Positions 37,601 to 46,719 are shown, counted from the stretch's first letter. The stretch: DNA of 64,000 nt from Candidatus Kapaibacterium sp. (GCA_025059875.1 JANXCT010000002.1:456183-520182), one strand, 5' to 3'. A program made the numbers and translations. Notes: generated by a model from the sequence alone, not told the origin.

Positions 37601-37823
37601 AGAGCTGGTACTCGGCTACGTGCTACCTGAGGCTGCGCAAGTTTCGCTGGAGCTTCTGGACGTCTTCGGTCGGCCGGTGGCTACGCTCGTAGCAGGCCAG
37701 TGGCAGCCGGCTGGACGTCACGAATACCGCTTCCAGTTGCCGTCCGTCGCAAGCGGATGGTATGCTGTCCGCCTACGCTGGAAGGAGGAGGCCTCAGTTC
37801 GTCCATTCCTCTGGCTCCGCTGA
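34641..37823 (+). CDS. Secreted M4 (thermolysin-like) metalloprotease with propeller and T9SS-type tail
   Basis: A 1060-residue exported protein. Order: signal peptide (MRAWRSSGALFSLSAAIAVA); propeptide; M4 catalytic domain with HExxH in VVAHEFTHGVTQY and the third zinc ligand Glu in GALNESFSDLFAVMAD, then DNGGVHYNCGIPNRAAYL; a poly-glycine linker (YDAGGGGGGGS); a beta-propeller-like region with FSPDNRYLALV; and a C-terminal sorting-type domain (LLDVFGRPVATLVAGQWQPA, ending RPFLWLR). M4 enzymes cut peptide bonds before hydrophobic residues. It was probably exported by T9SS for extracellular protein use. Joining a protease to a propeller is less common than a plain M4 enzyme. Confidence 0.9.
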   Translation: MRAWRSSGALFSLSAAIAVALPHTVHVPAELRPLISSQRLIADAPAIPVAHFANEPLPVRQAQVEISGAPVQIPTLRPLTPRIAYAPSGAPSWIELPLGVARMYDVPLPLGLGTQRIPEISSVLGVLEQHRSLLKLTEPRHELALISASTDELGMVHLRFQQLYAGIPVWGADLYVHLRQNGELLLVNGRYYPTPVGVPTQPKLSPAEAIERAIAAVKQITAVEPLPEELPNLAGAKQARAQLVIFPHPLSGSLRLCYEVTLIANAVEEYLAFVDALSGEVVWRLLNTRTLLPYTPHPSVITKPKLRLRSVPKQRSLATPQMPGRFVDATAADYFGTQRSLRVYRHDDGVHYMIWDLPSYNPNESNLPRQIKGGAVTLTANGQELRGNVPLYHITSTTNTWQDRVAVSAHYHAFLTDRYFRTTHSRNSYDNQGGTVYSILHFTENGLPADNAFWNPGLKVMAFGDGYQLFYPLAASLDVVAHEFTHGVTQYSANLVYQFQPGALNESFSDLFAVMADRDDYLIGEGTIRVPGKIALRDFGNPGNPQALSQLPGHMSEYLNWPIERDNGGVHYNCGIPNRAAYLLIQAIGREKAERIFYRVLTQYLTRTSEFIDHRRAVIRAARELYGQSEAQAAAQAFDAVGIYDAGGGGGGGSGNEVPPVQGGTWYIAFVLSDGRIALLRTSDGQSGVISSSDPRTRVLMTQDGFPLSQLSTARSGERIYFVNQQQQLAYADLTRQQFFIVNLPQLANLRNACISSDGRLASIVRAVVEPFIYITDGQQVARLPLTPQAPDGGAVSTVWLADVMSWTPNMRDPKLAFDAFNVLPLQTGDTLAYWNIYEAHFAGPAIYELVPPNPAEYSLGNITYSNTDPDIIAFNYYSHQTGIYETVLANLQTGQVAVLGTSQWTYNGQPLLDVQRPSFSPDNRYLALVSPAAGLLIVADLQQGQVGGLEVGQPVYHPRWFAVGATGIAYESPQTGNLWAQGLPGGELVLGYVLPEAAQVSLELLDVFGRPVATLVAGQWQPAGRHEYRFQLPSVASGWYAVRLRWKEEASVRPFLWLR

Positions 37824-37835
37824 ACAGCCCATGGT

Positions 37836-38522
37836 ATGCCCGAGTGGATTCTGGCGATAGAGAGCTCAGGGGAGCCGCTGAGCGTTGCTCTGTACGAAGG
37901 TGACCGTCTTCGGGGACTCTCCATAGTAGCGGCCCCACGGGCTCACGATCGCATGGCAGCGGAGCTTGTCCGGCGGTTGCTGGAAGACCACGACCTTGAG
38001 GTACCGCAGTTGCATGCTGTTGCGATCTCAGCAGGCCCGGGTTCGTTCACGAGCCTGCGCATCGGAGCAAGCTTAGCAAAGGGGCTTTGCTTCGGAAGTT
38101 CACCCGTCCTTGTTCCTGTGCCAACTCTGGAGGCTCTGGCAGAGGCAGCGGCCCCCGTTGCTCAAGCCTTGGGACTGCGGCGCATCATAGCCTGTGTCCC
38201 TGGGCACCTCACTCAAACAGACTCTGGTACCGAGGGCTGGCTCTTCGTGCAAGAGTTTGATCCCGAGGCAACCCCGATACGAGAGCTTCAGCAGTACGAA
38301 CTCTCCGCCCTCCGTCCAAGCGAAGACACCCTGCTCTGTGGTCCCGCGGCACCCTTGATCGCTGGAGGCCTGCACGTACCATGTTTGGAGCGCCTTTCAG
38401 CCGAGTGGATCGGTACTGCCGGCTACCGTCGCTACCTCCAGGGAGCCACAGTTGCGCCAGAGGAGTTCACCCCCATCTACGGAGCGGAGTTCCAGCCGCG
38501 GAAGCCATCGCAACGCCTTTAG
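37836..38522 (+). CDS. tsaB: tRNA threonylcarbamoyladenosine synthesis protein TsaB
   Basis: A 228-residue actin-like fold protein. Signature blocks: WILAIESSGEPLSVALYEG at the N-terminus and AISAGPGSFTSLRIGASLAK in the dimer and active-site region. TsaB activates TsaD in making t6A37 in tRNAs that read ANN codons. It follows the M4 protease by 12 bases and its end overlaps the convergent RND gene by 4 bases. The divergent C-terminal half is usual for this family. Confidence 0.93.
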   Translation: MPEWILAIESSGEPLSVALYEGDRLRGLSIVAAPRAHDRMAAELVRRLLEDHDLEVPQLHAVAISAGPGSFTSLRIGASLAKGLCFGSSPVLVPVPTLEALAEAAAPVAQALGLRRIIACVPGHLTQTDSGTEGWLFVQEFDPEATPIRELQQYELSALRPSEDTLLCGPAAPLIAGGLHVPCLERLSAEWIGTAGYRRYLQGATVAPEEFTPIYGAEFQPRKPSQRL

Positions 38523-41500
38523 CGTCCGTGCTGCTGCTGCCACCGCCGCCAGATTTGTCCCCGCATTGCTACAAAGTACAGCGCCGGCAGCACTACCAGG
38601 GTCAGGAACGTGGCGAAGACGAGCCCAAAGATGATCGCCCACGCCAGCGGTTCCCAGAAAGCAGCACTGAAGCCTCCGAAGTAGAGCTTCGGATCAAAGC
38701 GGGTCAGCAAGCTACCGAAGTCCATGTTGAGGCCTATCGCCAATGGCAGCAGTCCTAAGATCGTAGAGACCGCCGTTAACAGCACAGGGGTAACTCGCGT
38801 AGCTCCGCCGCGGATGACGGCCTGTCGCAACGTCAAGCCTTCCTGCCGCAACTGCTCGATGTAGTCCACGAGTACCACCCCATTACGCACCACGATACCC
38901 GCCAGGCTTACAATCCCCACCCCAGTGAGCGCGATGGAGATCGTCAGCCCGCTCAAGATGAAGCCCCAGAGTACCCCCATGGTGCTGAACACAACCGTCG
39001 TCAACACCAGCAGAGGCTTTGTCACCGAACCGAACTCCGTCACTAGCACCAGAGCGATGAGCACGATGGTGATGAGGAAAGCTGTCTGCAGGAATGCGAC
39101 CGTCTTACGCTGTTCTTCCTGTTCCCCAGTGAGCCGCACTGAGTAGCCGGGCGGGAGCTGCAGCCGGGTCAGTGCTGTGCGGATCTGTTCGTTGATGAGC
39201 GGGGCACTGTAGCCTGGCAGCACGTTAGAGGTCAGCGTAACGACCCGCTCCTGGTCGATACGAGTGATGGTGCCGTACGTCGTTGTATATGTAGCTGTCG
39301 TCACAGCCGACACCGGAATGATCCGGAACTGCCCTGTGCTCATGTCGCGGAAGGCCACTGGTACATTGAGGAGATCCTCTAGCCGCTGACGATAGGGTGA
39401 CATCAGGCGAACCTGGATTGGGTATTCCTCGTCGGCCGTGCGGAACTTTGAAGCTTCCACACCATAGAGCGCCGTCCGTAGTGCGCTGCCTACCTGGCCC
39501 GTATTGAGACCTTCCCGAGCGGCCTTCGCACGGTCAATCGTCAGCAACACTTCGGGCTTAGTCTGCTGCAGATCGCTCGTAATCCCTTCCAGGCCAGCAA
39601 TCTTCAGCGAGTCGACGATGAGCGCACGAATACGGTCGGCCAAGGCTGCGAGCGTGTCCAGATCGGGGCCGGCAATCTCGATGTTGACGGGCCTTCCTGT
39701 TGGTGGGCCCGCTTGATCCTTATCCACCACAACTTGCACTCCAGGGATGTCCGCCACCGCTTGGCGCACCAGCTCGAAGTAGTCCCACGTGGAGATTCCC
39801 TTTCGGTGCTCTTGGTCAACGAAGGCGATCGTCAGGCGTCCCTTGTGAGGGGTAACCCCAAAGCTGGGACGGAAGGGATCTCCGGCAGCGACTCCCACGT
39901 TGACACTTATCGAAGCCACTAATGGGTTCTGCTCGCCCAGGACTCGGTAGACTCGCTCCTCTATTACGCGCATCACTGAGTCCGTCGTGGCAGCATCGGT
40001 CCCCACTGGCAGCGTGACGTACACGTAGACAAAGTTGGGCTCTGGGTTCGTGAAGAATTGGACCTTCGGCCGCACGAGCGCCGTCACTACCAGCGTCAAC
40101 CCAAAGAGGAGCACAACTCCAACCACCAAAGCCACCGCACGCTGCCCCCGAAGGACCCGAGCCCCAACGCGCCGATACAGGCTCAACACCGCCGGCCACA
40201 GCCGCTGCTGGAATGGGACCAGGATGCGCGGTGTGAAGATCGTTCGGTTGAAGAGCCACAGCAGCGCGATCACCCACGTCACCGTTGCCAACCCCGTAAA
40301 GATCGGCAGCCGGCTCCAAGCTCCCAAGGCATAGCCGAGCCCCGCAACCCCAATCAGGGCTGCTGTTCGCAGGAAGAGTTCACGTCGCGTCAACGGCCGC
40401 GGCTGCCGAGGCATGAAGTCTAGTGCAAAGACTGGGTTGAAGACGTAAGCAACTATGAACGAGGCCGAGAGAGTAGCGATGAGCACAACGGGCAAGTACA
40501 CGATGAACTCACCAACCACTCCAGGCCAAAACAGTAGCGGCACAAACGGTGCAAGCGTCGTCAACGTCCCAGCCAGCACCGGTGCAAAGACCTCTCCAGC
40601 CCCCTGCTTGACTGCTGAGACAATATCCAGCCCTTCCCGCCGGTAGAGCCGGTATGTGTTCTCAACGACCACGATCGCATCGTCCACGATGATGCCGAGC
40701 GCCAGCAGGAAGGCGAACGTGACCACGATGTTGAAGGTGTACCCCAACGCAGGTAGCACCAACATCGCCAAGAAGGAGGACAGAGGCGTCGCTAACCCCA
40801 CAAACAGGGCGTTCTGCACGCCCATGAAGAACATCAGCGAGACGACCACGAAGATGAAGCCAAGGATGATAGCGTTCGTTAAATCGGCCAGTGTCGTCCG
40901 GCTTCGCACCGACTGGTCGTTCGTGATGACTAGCTCCACCGAAGGCGGCACGATCCGTGCGCGGAACTCTTCCACAATCTGGTAGATGCCATCGGCAGCC
41001 TCTAGGAGGTTTTCGCCCGATTTCTTGACGACGCTGAGCGTCACTACTGGCCGGCGATTCAGGCGAGCATAGCTCTGCTGCTCCTTGAAGTCCTCTACAA
41101 CGGTAGCAATGTCGCCTAGGCGAACTGTGACGCCTGTACCACTCCGCACGATGATGTTGGCGATCTCCTCAACGCTCTGGAACTCGGCTGCCAGCCGAAC
41201 ATTCAAGAGCAGACCGCCGGCTGAGACTTCTCCTGCGGTAATGTTCAAATTCTCTCGGCGAATTGCCTGCTCTACGTCACTCAGGCTCAGCCCATGTGCC
41301 CATAGCCGGTACGGGTCTACGTCTACTCGGACCTCTCGTTCGGGTAGCCCAACGATGTCTACCCGCCGAATCTGCGATAGGGCCTCGATGCGGTCGCGCA
41401 GCTCTTCAGCGTAGCGTTTGAGCTGCTCCAGCGGCAGATCGCCGGCAATGCTGACCTGCATAATGGGGAACTCTGAGAAGTCGATCTCCAAGGCCCGCGG

Positions 41501-41899
41501 ATCCTCAGGCAGGTCGGTCGGCAGCTCCGATTTCGCTCGATCTATCGCATCCTGCACACGCTGCTTTGCGACTGCTGGGTCTACTGTGGTCTCGAACTCC
41601 ACGACGATCGTGGAAACATCCTGTGAAGAGTAGCTCCGTACCTTCGTCACGCCTGCAACTGCTTTGAGCTGCTTCTCAATCGGCCGAGTGACCAGGTTCT
41701 CAATGTCCGTGGGAGAGGTGCCGGGGTAAATCGTGGTGACGAGGATCGTCGGGACGACAACATCTGGTAGCAACTCCTTGGGCACTCGGATGTACGTGTA
41801 GATGCCCGAGAAGAGGACAACGACTGCCAGCACATAGACCGTGACACGATTGCGGATTGCCCAGTTCGTCAGCCAGAACTCTCGCCGCAGCATCATCAC
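38519..41899 (-). CDS. RND-family multidrug efflux transporter (HAE1/AcrB type)
   Basis: A 1126-residue inner-membrane transporter with 12 predicted membrane spans in two repeats and large periplasmic loops. N-terminal segment TVYVLAVVVLFSGIYTYI; the proton-relay aspartates are in LGIIVDDAIVVVENTYR in TM4. Other family blocks are ENLVTRPIEKQLKAVAGV and VVRNGVVLVDYIEQLRQEG near the end. The DD pair fits the HAE1 (drug, hydrophobic substrate) class rather than the heavy-metal class. It is slightly longer than AcrB (about 1050) because of an extended loop around residues 500-560. It is last in tolC-tetR-mfp-rnd; the substrates are unknown. Confidence 0.95.
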   Translation of the reverse strand: MMMLRREFWLTNWAIRNRVTVYVLAVVVLFSGIYTYIRVPKELLPDVVVPTILVTTIYPGTSPTDIENLVTRPIEKQLKAVAGVTKVRSYSSQDVSTIVVEFETTVDPAVAKQRVQDAIDRAKSELPTDLPEDPRALEIDFSEFPIMQVSIAGDLPLEQLKRYAEELRDRIEALSQIRRVDIVGLPEREVRVDVDPYRLWAHGLSLSDVEQAIRRENLNITAGEVSAGGLLLNVRLAAEFQSVEEIANIIVRSGTGVTVRLGDIATVVEDFKEQQSYARLNRRPVVTLSVVKKSGENLLEAADGIYQIVEEFRARIVPPSVELVITNDQSVRSRTTLADLTNAIILGFIFVVVSLMFFMGVQNALFVGLATPLSSFLAMLVLPALGYTFNIVVTFAFLLALGIIVDDAIVVVENTYRLYRREGLDIVSAVKQGAGEVFAPVLAGTLTTLAPFVPLLFWPGVVGEFIVYLPVVLIATLSASFIVAYVFNPVFALDFMPRQPRPLTRRELFLRTAALIGVAGLGYALGAWSRLPIFTGLATVTWVIALLWLFNRTIFTPRILVPFQQRLWPAVLSLYRRVGARVLRGQRAVALVVGVVLLFGLTLVVTALVRPKVQFFTNPEPNFVYVYVTLPVGTDAATTDSVMRVIEERVYRVLGEQNPLVASISVNVGVAAGDPFRPSFGVTPHKGRLTIAFVDQEHRKGISTWDYFELVRQAVADIPGVQVVVDKDQAGPPTGRPVNIEIAGPDLDTLAALADRIRALIVDSLKIAGLEGITSDLQQTKPEVLLTIDRAKAAREGLNTGQVGSALRTALYGVEASKFRTADEEYPIQVRLMSPYRQRLEDLLNVPVAFRDMSTGQFRIIPVSAVTTATYTTTYGTITRIDQERVVTLTSNVLPGYSAPLINEQIRTALTRLQLPPGYSVRLTGEQEEQRKTVAFLQTAFLITIVLIALVLVTEFGSVTKPLLVLTTVVFSTMGVLWGFILSGLTISIALTGVGIVSLAGIVVRNGVVLVDYIEQLRQEGLTLRQAVIRGGATRVTPVLLTAVSTILGLLPLAIGLNMDFGSLLTRFDPKLYFGGFSAAFWEPLAWAIIFGLVFATFLTLVVLPALYFVAMRGQIWRRWQQQHGR

Positions 41900-41907
41900 C
41901 TCACACC

Positions 41908-43056
41908 TTACAGCTGGACCTTGAGACCGTCACGCAATTCTCCCGAAGCACGGATGACGACCTCCTCTCCAGGCCTCAGCCCCGCCAGGACTTCTGCCTT
42001 CTCGAAGGTCAACAACCCCACTCGCACAAGGCGCTCTCGGACGACTGCAGTGCCCCCAGGCTGACGCTCCACAACGTAGACGACCAGGACACCATTCCGT
42101 CGCTGCAGAGCAGCCAGCGGGATCGTGACGGCATTCGGGCGCTCTACATCACTCACCCGAACCTGGCACTGTAACCCTGGTCGAAGCCCTGCTGGCGCAC
42201 GCTCCAACACTAGCTCCGTACGGAACGTGCGGGTTCGGGGATTGACTGCTTGCCCGACGTTTCGGAAACGTGCCGGAACTGTGTCTCCCAGCTCTGGTAG
42301 AACCACCTGTGCTCGCGCTCCCGGTTTGAGACTGCCAGCGTATGCCTCGGAAATCTCTGCGGAGACATAAAGATCGCTCGTGTTCACTAGCCCAACGGCA
42401 GGCATTCCTGGTGCTAGGAACTCGCCAGGCTTGACCATCACTTCATTCACCAGTCCCGCAAAAGGAGCCGTGATTCGAGTTTGCGCCAACTGCTCGCGAA
42501 GAGTCTCCAGGCGCCGTTCCAATGCTTCCCATTCCTGCTTAGCACTCAGGTACTGGACCTCCGCAATGGCCCGGGCTTCCCATGCCCGCTTGTACTTCTC
42601 GTAGAGCGTCCAGGCAAGGTCGCGCTGGGTCTGGGCCTCACTCAAGGTCCTTCTCAAGACCTCCGAATCCAGTTCCACTAGCACTTGGCCGCGGGAGACC
42701 CGCATCCCAGGCTGGACTCGAACGGCAACGACGGTGCCAGCAGACTTCGCACTGAGGGTGACGGTTGTGCGCGATTCCACAGTCCCCTGCACCTCCAAGA
42801 CCCGTCGCAGGAGCTCCTGACGCACAGGCTCCACCACGACCGAAATCTCTCGCCCAGCCCCAGCCTGGGTTCCCTCCAACTCCGCCTCCAGGGCCTGGAT
42901 CTCTCGCTGGAGGCGTGCTAACTCGCTGCGGAGCTGCTCCAGGCGGCGCTTCTTGGTGTCGGCCTCTTCCGAGCGAGCACCACAACCGCTGAAACTGGTC
43001 CAACCGACTATCGTGGCGAGGACGATACCAACGACGATTGTGCGCGGCATTGCCAC
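41908..43056 (-). CDS. RND efflux periplasmic adaptor (membrane-fusion protein)
   Basis: A 382-residue adaptor with a lipobox (TSFSGCG, Cys25), a long coiled-coil hairpin (RLEQLRSELARLQREIQALE and LEALERRLETLREQLAQTRI), and barrel-sandwich parts (VQPGMRVSRGQVLVELDSEV and AGLVNEVMVKPGEFL). It links the RND pump to the TolC channel. It begins within the last 49 bases of the regulator gene and ends 8 bases before the transporter, so all are one operon. Confidence 0.93.
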   Translation of the reverse strand: MAMPRTIVVGIVLATIVGWTSFSGCGARSEEADTKKRRLEQLRSELARLQREIQALEAELEGTQAGAGREISVVVEPVRQELLRRVLEVQGTVESRTTVTLSAKSAGTVVAVRVQPGMRVSRGQVLVELDSEVLRRTLSEAQTQRDLAWTLYEKYKRAWEARAIAEVQYLSAKQEWEALERRLETLREQLAQTRITAPFAGLVNEVMVKPGEFLAPGMPAVGLVNTSDLYVSAEISEAYAGSLKPGARAQVVLPELGDTVPARFRNVGQAVNPRTRTFRTELVLERAPAGLRPGLQCQVRVSDVERPNAVTIPLAALQRRNGVLVVYVVERQPGGTAVVRERLVRVGLLTFEKAEVLAGLRPGEEVVIRASGELRDGLKVQL

Positions 43057-43688
43057 CCACAGAGCAGTAGTTCCACAAGCTCTTCCACAAGTTCTTCAGG
43101 CTTCACTTCCTGCATCAAGCGCATGCGGTATGGGTGTCGTGCCAGCAGCAGAGCTCCGCTGAGCACGACCCAGAACTCTGCCAATACCCGTCCCGGGACC
43201 ACACCTGGTGGGAAGATCCCCTCCTGGATACCCCGCTGGACGAGCTCCATCCCTCTCAGCACAGCCCGCTCCTGGAGCTGCTGCAGCTCTGCAAGGAGTT
43301 CCGACCGCACTTTCTCCAGGGGTAGCTCAATGGCTGTGGAGACATGCATGAGCAGCACGAAGTACTCTGGGTATTCGTTGGCAAAGCGCCAGTACTGCCG
43401 AGCAAACGTGTGGATAGCCTGCCGGACGGGCTGTTGTGCTGCCTCCTGCGATGCTTGCGCCATCATCGCATCGAAGAGCCGTAGGCCATCCTCCAGTAGC
43501 GCCACGTAGAGCTCCTCTTTTGTGTGGAAGTACTCGTAGAGCGTCGCCTTCCCCAGCTCCGCCTCAGCCGCAACCATCTCCATGGTTGCATTCCGGTAAC
43601 CGTGCTGGAAGAAGACACGCTGAGCGGCCTCCAGAATGGCCCGCCGCCTCTGCTGCCGTTCCCGCTCACGGCGCTCTGGGATTCCCAT
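43008..43688 (-). CDS. TetR-family repressor of the efflux operon
   Basis: A 226-residue TetR-type regulator. The DNA-binding part is RRAILEAAQRVFFQHGYRNA, then MEMVAAEAELGKATLYEYF with the tetR helix-turn-helix end KEELYVALLEDGL. The C-terminal two-thirds is a variable ligand-binding helical bundle. It lies inside the operon between tolC and mfp, which points to self-control of the pump through the palindromic site before tolC. The ligand is unknown. Confidence 0.93.
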   Translation of the reverse strand: MGIPERRERERQQRRRAILEAAQRVFFQHGYRNATMEMVAAEAELGKATLYEYFHTKEELYVALLEDGLRLFDAMMAQASQEAAQQPVRQAIHTFARQYWRFANEYPEYFVLLMHVSTAIELPLEKVRSELLAELQQLQERAVLRGMELVQRGIQEGIFPPGVVPGRVLAEFWVVLSGALLLARHPYRMRLMQEVKPEELVEELVELLLCGWQCRAQSSLVSSSPR

Positions 43689-43702
43689 CCTAGGCCAAGA
43701 GG

Positions 43703-45040
43703 TTACAGCTCTGGTACAAGCCCTGGCTCGGCAACCCCCAGGAGGTAGTCCAACTCTGCCTGTGCACTCAAGTAGTCATGAAGTGCTTGGGCATATGCCG
43801 TCCGGGATTGCCGTATGGCTACATCGGCATCAATGACCTCTAGCTGGCTACCCAGTCCCGTACTGAAGCGTATCCGAGCAATCTCGTAGCCCCTCTCTGC
43901 TTGAGCAATCGTACTCTGAGCGGCTTGTAAACGCTGTTGAGCGATGCGCTGCTGTTCTATGGCAAGTGCTGCCTGGACCTTCAGTGCCTCCCGCAAGCGC
44001 TCTCGTTGCTGCTGGATTTTCCGGCTCTCAATCTCTGCTTGTTCCACACGGGCGTCGGTCTGGAACCCCTGGAATAGCGACAGCGAGAGCTGAATGCCAA
44101 CGGAGGCGCTTCGAGCTGTGAGGAAGTTGGATAGCTTCTGCGACTGCCCCTGGTAGCTGTACGCACCAAACCCGACGACGGTCGGGTAGGACTCCGCCCG
44201 GTAGATGCGCGCGATATCACGCTGCACAAGCTCCTGGAGCTCCAAGGCCTGGAGGAGTGGGTTGGACTTCAGCATCTGCTCCATCACGGTCTGAACAGAC
44301 GGCAGCGGTGTCGGGCGATACTCCCCTTCCAAGCTGCCCAAGGGCATGATCTCTTGGTCTTGGGGAACTCCGATAGCAAGCTTCAACTGCCGGAGTGCAG
44401 CTGAATAGCCAAGCTCCGCCTGTGCCACGGCCGTGCGGATCTGCTCTACCTGCACTTGCGCCCGCAGAGCATCGTAATCCGCCACTAGTCCCTCGGATGC
44501 TAGAACACGGACATCCTGGGCAAAGCGCTCTGCTCGCTGCAGACTGGCGCGAGCCGCCTCTAGAAGCTCCCGGGCCAGCAGGGCCCCGTAGAAGGCCTTC
44601 TTCACGTTCATCACGGTCTGCAGTACCTCGGCCCGGTACTGTTTCCGCGCTGCCTGCGCATATATTCGCGATGCCCCAATCCCCGTGATGACCGCCTGGC
44701 TGAAGATCACTTGGTTCAGCTGTACCTGGACTTGGAAGCTGTTCTCTGCTCCAATCCGCACTGGCTGGAGCTGTCCCGATTGCGGGTTGCGGAAGTCCGG
44801 AAGGAAGAACACTGGTAGCTGGAGGTAGCGCGTGTACCCAGCTGCTATCCCTAGCGATGGTAGCGCCGTCCCTACGGCTTCCCGCACTCGAGCGTCCGCA
44901 CGTTCAACCTCCAGACGGGCCGCTACGATCTGGGGATTTTTCTCCACTGCAAGCTCCAAAGCCTGTCGTAGTGTGAGGCTCTGCTGCCCAAAGCCTGCGG
45001 TGACTATTCCAACAAATGCCCAGATGCGCCACCCTCTCAT
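43703..45040 (-). CDS. TolC-family outer-membrane efflux channel
   Basis: A 445-residue outer membrane factor. The signal peptide starts MRGWRIWAFVGIVTAGFG and is followed by the first repeat SLTLRQALELAVEKNPQIVA, with a second repeat near KSNPLLQALELQELVQRDIA. Long amphipathic helices rich in Gln, Ala and Arg (IQQQRERLREALKVQAALAI) form the channel tunnel. It is the first gene of the efflux operon. The start ATG was chosen because it begins the signal peptide and stands 35 bases after a TATCTTTG promoter element. Confidence 0.93.
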   Translation of the reverse strand: MRGWRIWAFVGIVTAGFGQQSLTLRQALELAVEKNPQIVAARLEVERADARVREAVGTALPSLGIAAGYTRYLQLPVFFLPDFRNPQSGQLQPVRIGAENSFQVQVQLNQVIFSQAVITGIGASRIYAQAARKQYRAEVLQTVMNVKKAFYGALLARELLEAARASLQRAERFAQDVRVLASEGLVADYDALRAQVQVEQIRTAVAQAELGYSAALRQLKLAIGVPQDQEIMPLGSLEGEYRPTPLPSVQTVMEQMLKSNPLLQALELQELVQRDIARIYRAESYPTVVGFGAYSYQGQSQKLSNFLTARSASVGIQLSLSLFQGFQTDARVEQAEIESRKIQQQRERLREALKVQAALAIEQQRIAQQRLQAAQSTIAQAERGYEIARIRFSTGLGSQLEVIDADVAIRQSRTAYAQALHDYLSAQAELDYLLGVAEPGLVPEL

Positions 45041-45062
45041 GTTCCGACCAGCAGTCATTTTC

Positions 45063-45075
45063 CGACCGACGGTCG
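45063..45075. promoter_or_regulatory. Candidate operator for the TetR regulator
   Basis: The palindrome CGACCGACGGTCG (arms CGACCG and CGGTCG around one A) lies immediately 3' of the tolC -7 element on the same strand, so it covers the likely transcription start. Half-sites of GGTCGG also occur nearer the ATG. This position is typical of TetR operators. The link to the regulator is inferred. Confidence 0.55.
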
Positions 45076-45083
45076 CAAAGATA
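45076..45083 (-). promoter_or_regulatory. -7 promoter element (TATCTTTG) of the efflux operon
   Basis: A perfect TAnnTTTG on the minus strand, 35 bases before the tolC ATG and directly next to the 13-base palindrome. Confidence 0.6.
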
Positions 45084-45182
45084 CGAGTCGGTCCCCTTAC
45101 TGCCTCAGAACGCACCTCAGCAAGCTATGCGGCGAACACGGAAAACGGCTTGCCTCAAGGTCTCAAGGCTCCCGGACCCCTT

Positions 45183-46658
45183 TCACGCAGCTGCGTGGTA
45201 GAGCACCGTCGCGTAGAACCGAATGGCCCGTAGGAGTTCCCCAATCGGTAGCCGCTCGTTCGTACCGTGGAAGGTTTGGTATTCCTCGGGGGTCAGTCGC
45301 ACGGGCAGGAAGCGGAAGATGTTCGGTGTCAGCGGTACGTAGTGGCGTGAGTCCGTTGCCCCCAGCACAAGGTAAGGAACGGCTCGCGCCTCAGGGAAGA
45401 GCGAGCGGACGGCCCCCTGGAGCACTCGGAACCCTTCGCTGTGCACATCGGCCACTGGTGAGGGCAGACTGAGTACCTTCTGCACGCTCACCCGCACCTG
45501 CCTGTTCGGCACTATACGTCGGACATGCTCGACGACCTCCTCTGGCGTGTCCCCAGGCAAGAGGCGAACGTTGACAGCAGCGCGCACTGCAGAAGGGATC
45601 ACGTTCTCCTTGATCCCAGCGTGGAAGAGTGTCGGGGCCAACGTTGTGCGCACCGTTGCATTCCCACGCGGTGTCTGCTGGAGCTGCCGGAGGAGCACAG
45701 CACCGAAGAGCCAGCGGTTAGCCACCATGAAGCGCTGCCAGAAGGGCAATTCCGGTGCAACTGCCTCCAGCATCGCCACCGCTGCTCCCTCCAGCCGAGC
45801 GGGCAACGGAGAGCGCTCTATAGCTGCCACAGCCTCTGCCACCATTCCTAACGGACTCCGCGACGGCGGTGTTGAGGAGTGTCCACCCGGACCCTCAGCG
45901 CTCAGCTCTAGCATTGCATAGCCCTTCTCAGCAATCCCAATCATTCCCAGCGGCCGCTCAACTCCGGGCAGCATACCGACCGTCACCGCCCCACCCTCAT
46001 CCCAGACCCACTCCAGCCGAACACCGCGGCGCTGTAAGAGGGCCACAATCTGCTGCGCCCCTCGAGCACCGCCAACCTCTTCGTCGTGCCCAAACGCGAA
46101 GTAGATGTCGCGGCTGGGCTGGAACCCTTGCCGGAGTAGCGCCTCAGCCGCTTCCAGGATACCCATCACCGTGAGCTTGTCGTCAATCGCCCCCCGCCCC
46201 CAGATGTAGCCCTCTGCCACGACCCCGCCGAACGGCGGATAGCGCCACTTCCCTTCCGTGCCCGGCTCTACTGGGACAACATCCATGTGCCCCATCAGCA
46301 GAATCGCGGTCCGTGTTGGATCTCGCCCTGGCCAGCGATAGAGCAGGCTGTATCCCCCTACCGTCTCCCACTGCAGTCGCCGATGGACTTCAGGAAAGCT
46401 CGCCTGGAGGAAGCGATGGAAGCGCTCGAACTCAGCAACCTCCACTTGCGCCGTGTCCTGATGCGAAATTGTGCGGTAGCGGAGTGCCTCTGCGAAGCGA
46501 GCAACGGCCCCTGCAGAATCTATGTCCAGCGGCGGCACCTCTAGCGGCGCCACCTCCGCCCCAGTCTCCAGGCGCACAGTACGGTAGAGCATGACCCCAA
46601 AGAGCACGAGGAACGCAGCTCCCAAAAGCGCTACTGCAACAAGCCATCGTCGGCGCAT
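45183..46658 (-). CDS. M20-family metallopeptidase (carboxypeptidase S-like), membrane-anchored
   Basis: A 491-residue peptidase with an N-terminal membrane anchor (VAVALLGAAFLVLFGVML). M20 metal sites appear as LLMGHMDVVPVEPG, WGRGAIDDKLTVMGIL and FGHDEEVGGARG (catalytic Glu pair EE). The bacterial dimerisation domain covers about residues 220-330. Relatives cut small peptides or N-acyl amino acids, using two zinc ions. It is about 60 bases after ccmF but has its own promoter element, so co-transcription is not required. Confidence 0.9.
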   Translation of the reverse strand: MRRRWLVAVALLGAAFLVLFGVMLYRTVRLETGAEVAPLEVPPLDIDSAGAVARFAEALRYRTISHQDTAQVEVAEFERFHRFLQASFPEVHRRLQWETVGGYSLLYRWPGRDPTRTAILLMGHMDVVPVEPGTEGKWRYPPFGGVVAEGYIWGRGAIDDKLTVMGILEAAEALLRQGFQPSRDIYFAFGHDEEVGGARGAQQIVALLQRRGVRLEWVWDEGGAVTVGMLPGVERPLGMIGIAEKGYAMLELSAEGPGGHSSTPPSRSPLGMVAEAVAAIERSPLPARLEGAAVAMLEAVAPELPFWQRFMVANRWLFGAVLLRQLQQTPRGNATVRTTLAPTLFHAGIKENVIPSAVRAAVNVRLLPGDTPEEVVEHVRRIVPNRQVRVSVQKVLSLPSPVADVHSEGFRVLQGAVRSLFPEARAVPYLVLGATDSRHYVPLTPNIFRFLPVRLTPEEYQTFHGTNERLPIGELLRAIRFYATVLYHAAA

Positions 46659-46690
46659 CGGAAGACCTCTCGGCCAAGCTTACCCGGCGG

Positions 46691-46698
46691 CAAAAATA
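46691..46698 (-). promoter_or_regulatory. -7 promoter element (TATTTTTG) for the M20 peptidase gene
   Basis: A perfect TAnnTTTG on the minus strand, 32 bases before the peptidase ATG. Confidence 0.6.
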
Positions 46699-46719
46699 GG
46701 CGCTTCCGCAGAGCTTAGG

